Assembly: GCA_030698405.1 (NCBI GenBank)
Contig: JAUYMU010000012.1
Coordinates: 1-64,000, forward strand
Direction of reading: 5' to 3'
Length of the DNA: 64,000 bases
From: Bacteroidota bacterium
GTDB lineage: Bacteria; Bacteroidota; Bacteroidia; Bacteroidales; Prolixibacteraceae
Below, in pieces: positions 60,260 through 64,000 of this stretch. Positions within the stretch are counted from its first letter, which is position 1; the number at the start of each line of letters is the position of its first letter. Below the pieces are notes generated by a model. It saw only the letters and a program-made list of their open reading frames with translations, was not told the origin of the DNA and did no database searches. Both the position numbers and the translations under genes were made by a program.

Positions 60260-60267
60260 GGAAGGGA
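60231..60267. repeat. Palindromic repeat containing the GH2 stop codon
   Basis: ACCCTATCCCTAACCC and CTTCTCCAATAGGGAAGGG form the element. The GH2 frame reads into it (ETLSLTLLQ) and stops at the TAG within. The original stop codon has therefore probably been replaced. Confidence 0.7.
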
Positions 60268-60339
60268 ATTTTCAACTTGTAAATTGAGATCGGTTGCTCA
60301 AGAAAATAAGTGTTCCATTTGATTTTTGATGAAAAAAGT

Positions 60340-63300
60340 ATGACAATATTAATTAATGATGCCAAAAACTCCCCTCCTTCGGAGGGGTCGGGGGAGGCTT
60401 TTGGGGAGGCCATTGCCTGGTACGAAAAAGTAATCATTCCAACTTATGGAATCGGGAAACCAGAGAAAAATCCCATGTTTTTGGAGAAACGGGTTTACCA
60501 GGGAAGCAGTGGAGTGGTTTACCCGCATCCGGTGATTGAGAAAATTCTGGATGAAAAGGTTGACCAGGAATGGAATGCCGTTTTTCTTGAAAACCAATAC
60601 CTGAAAATCATGATCCTACCCGAATTGGGTGGCCGTGTTCAGATGGCCTTCGACAAAACCAAACAACGCCATTTTATCTACTACAATCAGGTGATCAAGC
60701 CTGCACTGGTTGGCCTTACTGGCCCCTGGATTTCAGGAGGTCTCGAATTTAACTGGCCGCAGCACCACCGACCATCAACTTACGATGCAGTTGATCATTG
60801 CATCGAAGAAAATGCCGATGGCAGCGTGACCGTTTGGTGCAGCGAGGTAGAACGCATGTTCCGCACCCGCGGTATGGCAGGTTTTACACTGCATCCGGAT
60901 AAAGCTTATCTCGAAATCAAAGCAAAACTTTATAATCGCACCAATCATGCTCAAACTTTCTTGTGGTGGGCCAATCCTGCAGTGAAAGTGAACGACGAAT
61001 ATCAATCGGTATTTCCGCCTGATGTGAATGCCGTTTTTGATCACGGAAAACGCGATGTATCTGAATTTCCGATCGCCAAAGGCACGTATTACAAGGTCGA
61101 TTATTCGCCTGGAACCGATATTTCGAGGTATAAAAATATACCTGTACCAACTTCGTACATGGCCATTACTTCGGATTATGATTTTGTTGGCGGATATGAA
61201 AACGATAGCAAAGGTGGTTTGTTGCATGTAGCCAATCATCATGTATCGCCCGGAAAGAAGCAATGGACCTGGGGACATGGCGATTTTGGCCGTGCCTGGG
61301 ACCGCAATCTGACCGACGAAGATGGTCCGTACATTGAGTTGATGTGCGGTGTTTATACCGATAATCAACCCGATTTTTCGTGGCTGATGCCGGGAGAAGA
61401 AAAATCTTTCAGCCAGTATTTTATACCGTATCGTGATTTGGGTATGGTGAAAAATGCGACCAAAGAAGCCATGGTTAACCTCGAATTTGAAGACGGAAAA
61501 GTAATTATAAAGGCTTACACAACCGGAGTTTATCCCGGTTCGAAAATTTTCCTGAAATACAAAGATGAAATCCTTCTCGAAGAATCGTTCGATTTCCATC
61601 CGGTAACTTCGTATGAAAAAACCATTTTGCTGAATAATTCTCTGGAAAATGGAAAACTAACGAAAAGAGGTGTCCTAAAGCCCCCTCTTTCGGAGAGCTT
61701 GTCCCGAAACTTCGGGAGGGTGGGGGGAGGCTTCTCTGTCTCAATAGCTTCTTCATCAGGAAAAATCCTGGTTGACTGGAAACCTGAATCAGGAGAACAA
61801 AAACCAATACCGGACGCTGCAAAAGCCGCCAAACTGCCTGAAGAAATTGAAAGCAACGAGCAATTATACCTCACCGGCCTGCATCTGGAACAATACCGTC
61901 ATGCAACCTACGATCCGCGGCCTTATTATGAAGAAGCGCTTGTTCGCGATCCGAAAGACAGCCGGTGCAACAATGCTCTTGGCTCTTGGTATCTTCGTCG
62001 CGGGCAGTTTGATAAAGCTGAAAAATATTTTCAAACCGCAGTTGATACCTGGACTGAACGCAATCCCAATCCGTTTGGTGGAGAAGCTCTTTTCAACCTT
62101 GGATTGGTAAATCGCTATTTGGGTAACACTGAAAAAGCCTATAAGTCATTCTATAAATCGGTTTGGAATGCTGCGTGGATGGACAATGGATATTTTCAGG
62201 TAGCCCGAATCGAAACATTGAATAAAAAATGGGAGGCTGCCCTTGAAGTTATTGATCGTTCGCTGATCCGTAACTGGCATAATCACAAAGCACGCCAGTT
62301 AAAAACAAGCATTTTGCGGCATTTGGGTAAAAAAGAACAAGCACTGGAGTTGATTGAAGAATCACTTCGGCTCGATCAGTTTAACTTCAGCCTGTATTTC
62401 GAAAGGTATTTGCTGACCAACGAAGAATCAGTCTTAAACGAAATGAAATCGCTGATCCGACGAAATATTCATAATTATATTGAGTTTGCACTCGATTATG
62501 CATGGGCAGGACTTTATGAAGAAGCCATTCGTTTCATTACCATCGGTATTGAAGAGCAAATGAGAGATATTTATCCGCTTGCGCTTTACTATAAAGCATG
62601 GTTTGAGTCACTGTTAGGAGAAAAAACTGTTGCAGAAGAAACATTAACCAATGCAATAAAACAGTGTCCCGATTATTGTTTTCCGAACCAACCTGAAACT
62701 GTTGTGGCTTTGCAGTGGGCACTTGAGATTAATCCGAATGATTACAAAGCTCTTTATTATCTGGGCAATTTCTGGTACGCTTTCAAAAATTACGATGAAG
62801 CTGTTGCCTGCTGGGAAAAATCGGTAACCATCTATCCTGAATTTCCAACCACTCACCGTAACTTGTCGCTGGCATACTTCAATAAACAAAACAATGCTGA
62901 AAAAGCACTGAAATCGCTTGAAAAAGCATTTGAACTCGATAAATCGGATGCCCGAATATTGATGGAACTCGACCAGCTTTATAAACGATTAAATTATCCG
63001 CTTGAACAACGACTGGATAATTTGGTTTGCTTCAGCACATTGGTCGATCAACGCGATGATCTGTACCTTGAGCTTGCCACGTTGTATAATCTTACGGGTA
63101 AATTTAAAACTGCGTATGATTTGATTCTGTCGCGGCAGTTTCATCCGTGGGAAGGCGGTGAAGGCAAAGTTACCGGGCAATATATTTTTAGCCTGACTGA
63201 ATTGGCGAAGAACGCAATTCAGGATAAGAATTTTAATGAGGCAATTAATTTGCTGACTAAAGCACGCGAATATCCGCATAACCTTGGAGAAGGAAAATTG

Positions 63301-63780
63301 CATGGCGCGCAGGAAAATGAACTGCTTTACATATTAGGCATAGCTTATGAAGGATTGAATGAAACAGAAACGGCAAACGCTTATTTCAACGAAGCATCTC
63401 ATGGATTAAATCAGGTTTCGGCCGCCATGTTTTACAACGATCAGCAACCTGACACCATCTTTTACCAGGGATTGGCGCTCAAAAAACTCGGTAAAACTGA
63501 TGAAGCTCTGAAGCGGTTTGATCTGCTGGTTGAGTTTGGTAAAGCGCATTTAAACGATCAGGTGAAAATTGACTACTTTGCTGTTTCATTGCCCGACCTT
63601 TTGATTTGGGAAGACGACCTGAATGTACGTAATCGCCAGTTATGTCAATATTTAATTGGTCTTGGAGAACTCGGCAAGGGAAATGTCATGGAAGCAAAAA
63701 AGTACTTTTCTTTTGTTCTGGAGGGGGATTCTTCCCATAAAGGGGCAATAAGCAATAAAAGCAGAACCCAAGAAAAGTAA
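60340..63780 (+). CDS. DUF5107 and tetratricopeptide-repeat protein
   Basis: About 1146 residues, cytoplasmic by the lack of a signal peptide. The DUF5107 domain (about 30-370) is a mutarotase-like beta fold with GRVQMAFDKTKQRHFIYYNQVIKPALVGLTGPWISGGLEFNWPQHHRPST and EYFIPYRDLG-type blocks (QYFIPYRDLGM). From about 500 to the end there are about ten TPR-like helical pairs (NALGSWYLRRGQFDKAEKYFQTAV, ALFNLGLVNRYLGNTEKAYKSF). Homologues accompany rhamnose or arabinose-type glycan genes; function unknown. Two in-frame GC-rich repeats are inserted (residues about 10-24 and 446-466). A GTG at 60310 is an alternative start. Confidence 0.88.
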   Translation: MTILINDAKNSPPSEGSGEAFGEAIAWYEKVIIPTYGIGKPEKNPMFLEKRVYQGSSGVVYPHPVIEKILDEKVDQEWNAVFLENQYLKIMILPELGGRVQMAFDKTKQRHFIYYNQVIKPALVGLTGPWISGGLEFNWPQHHRPSTYDAVDHCIEENADGSVTVWCSEVERMFRTRGMAGFTLHPDKAYLEIKAKLYNRTNHAQTFLWWANPAVKVNDEYQSVFPPDVNAVFDHGKRDVSEFPIAKGTYYKVDYSPGTDISRYKNIPVPTSYMAITSDYDFVGGYENDSKGGLLHVANHHVSPGKKQWTWGHGDFGRAWDRNLTDEDGPYIELMCGVYTDNQPDFSWLMPGEEKSFSQYFIPYRDLGMVKNATKEAMVNLEFEDGKVIIKAYTTGVYPGSKIFLKYKDEILLEESFDFHPVTSYEKTILLNNSLENGKLTKRGVLKPPLSESLSRNFGRVGGGFSVSIASSSGKILVDWKPESGEQKPIPDAAKAAKLPEEIESNEQLYLTGLHLEQYRHATYDPRPYYEEALVRDPKDSRCNNALGSWYLRRGQFDKAEKYFQTAVDTWTERNPNPFGGEALFNLGLVNRYLGNTEKAYKSFYKSVWNAAWMDNGYFQVARIETLNKKWEAALEVIDRSLIRNWHNHKARQLKTSILRHLGKKEQALELIEESLRLDQFNFSLYFERYLLTNEESVLNEMKSLIRRNIHNYIEFALDYAWAGLYEEAIRFITIGIEEQMRDIYPLALYYKAWFESLLGEKTVAEETLTNAIKQCPDYCFPNQPETVVALQWALEINPNDYKALYYLGNFWYAFKNYDEAVACWEKSVTIYPEFPTTHRNLSLAYFNKQNNAEKALKSLEKAFELDKSDARILMELDQLYKRLNYPLEQRLDNLVCFSTLVDQRDDLYLELATLYNLTGKFKTAYDLILSRQFHPWEGGEGKVTGQYIFSLTELAKNAIQDKNFNEAINLLTKAREYPHNLGEGKLHGAQENELLYILGIAYEGLNETETANAYFNEASHGLNQVSAAMFYNDQQPDTIFYQGLALKKLGKTDEALKRFDLLVEFGKAHLNDQVKIDYFAVSLPDLLIWEDDLNVRNRQLCQYLIGLGELGKGNVMEAKKYFSFVLEGDSSHKGAISNKSRTQEK
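60368..60411. repeat. Palindromic repeat in the 5' part of the DUF5107 gene
   Basis: CCCCTCCTTCGGAGGGG is a near-perfect hairpin, followed by TCGGGGGAGGCTTTTGGGGAGG. It encodes NSPPSEGSGEAFGEA in frame, at the point where homologues have a short N-terminus. Confidence 0.82.
61676..61736. repeat. Long palindromic repeat in the middle of the DUF5107 gene
   Basis: CCCCCTCTTTCGGAGAGCTTGTCCCGAAACTTCGGGAGGGTGGGGGGAGG-type element (the inner CCCGAAACTTCGGG is itself a palindrome). It is translated in frame as PPLSESLSRNFGRVGGGF, an insert between the DUF5107 domain and the TPR region. Confidence 0.82.
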
Positions 63781-63782
63781 CA

Positions 63783-64000
63783 TGAACTGATTCTCCTGAA
63801 GAATCTGCAAAACCCTGGGTTTTTGGTACTGGATGCATGGTGCGATTTCCAAAGATGCCATAACTGCCGATCTTGACTCTATGAAACAGATTGGATTGGG
63901 TGGTGCCTATATTTTTGCGATCAAAGATGTAACCGATCCTCCGCTTTACGATCCTTCTTTCCACCTGCCGCTCGGTGACGATAAGCACAGGTTGGAACAA
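63783..64000 (+). pseudogene. Frameshifted N-terminal fragment of a GH106-like glycosyl hydrolase
   Basis: The plus strand encodes SPEESAKPWVF up to a run of five T at 63820-63824 and then, one frame later, WYWMHGAISKDAITADLDSMKQIGLGGAYIFAIKDVTDP, which is the start of the catalytic region of alpha-L-rhamnosidase-like (GH106) hydrolases. One T more would join the two halves. The first frame has a stop (TGA 63783) and no start codon or signal peptide upstream. It is cut by the window edge, so the rest is unknown. A one-base sequencing error at the homopolymer cannot be excluded. Confidence 0.72.

Noticed and set aside
60775-61599. 274-codon minus-strand frame inside the DUF5107 gene
   Set aside because: Fully antisense to the conserved DUF5107 domain; no recognisable motif or start context.

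Overview
The window looks like a chromosomal segment of a Bacteroidota bacterium, most likely in or near the Marinilabiliales/Prolixibacteraceae. The signs are promoters of the TAnnTTTG type, the block bamD-rpoZ-coaBC-DUF4835(PorD)-recN, a secreted protease with a type IX secretion (T9SS) C-terminal sorting domain, head-GIN (DUF2807) proteins, zapA next to rny, and a DUF5107/TPR protein inside a sugar-utilisation cluster. There are no rRNA genes, phage genes or transposases. One tRNA gene (Thr, anticodon CGT) is present. The taxon below phylum level is inference.

Layout: 1-524 is a tandem pair of 187-bp units made of nested inverted repeats. 525-9814 (minus strand) holds a YfcC-type transporter, MscS channel, omega-amidase-like nitrilase, acyltransferase, B3/4 protein, T9SS-exported trypsin-like protease, FNR-type reductase and lipA. 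9924-11858 is a small defence-like island: an AAA ATPase overlapping a DUF4276 gene, beside a 33-residue relic of a type I methylase (hsdM). 12052-38621 is mostly housekeeping: anmK and an M23 peptidase, zapA and rny, a lipid-carrier glycosyltransferase, tRNA-Thr, an alpha-oxoamine synthase, the bamD-to-recN operon, folE, cmk-ispH, pfkA, a chemoreceptor and priA.

38745-45553 (minus strand) is a type III restriction-modification operon with a two-gene insert: mod, AAA ATPase, TOPRIM/DUF4276-like protein, res. The insert has the same architecture and the same ATGA stop/start coupling as the pair at 9924-11695, so this genome carries two versions of one ATPase-nuclease module, each tied to restriction-modification genes. 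This is the best candidate here for an under-described system.

45822-52360 contains envelope genes, a CPA2 antiporter and an ECF sigma/anti-sigma/DUF4097-like operon. Both the sigma gene and a distant head-GIN lipoprotein gene have an upstream TGCAACC-N16-GTC element, which suggests a small regulon. 52563-53488 is a broken tldD/tldE-type protease gene. 53606-64000 is a carbohydrate cluster: sugar isomerase lipoprotein, AraC regulator divergent from an MFS sugar symporter, GH2 hydrolase, DUF5107/TPR protein and the frameshifted start of a GH106-like hydrolase.

A recurrent theme is a family of GC-rich palindromic repeats (core CCCTCCCC-GAAG-GGGAGGG, with a companion CCCTGAGCTTGTCGAAGGG) lying inside coding sequences without breaking the frame: in mod, at the C-termini of the symporter and the GH2 enzyme, and twice in the DUF5107 protein.
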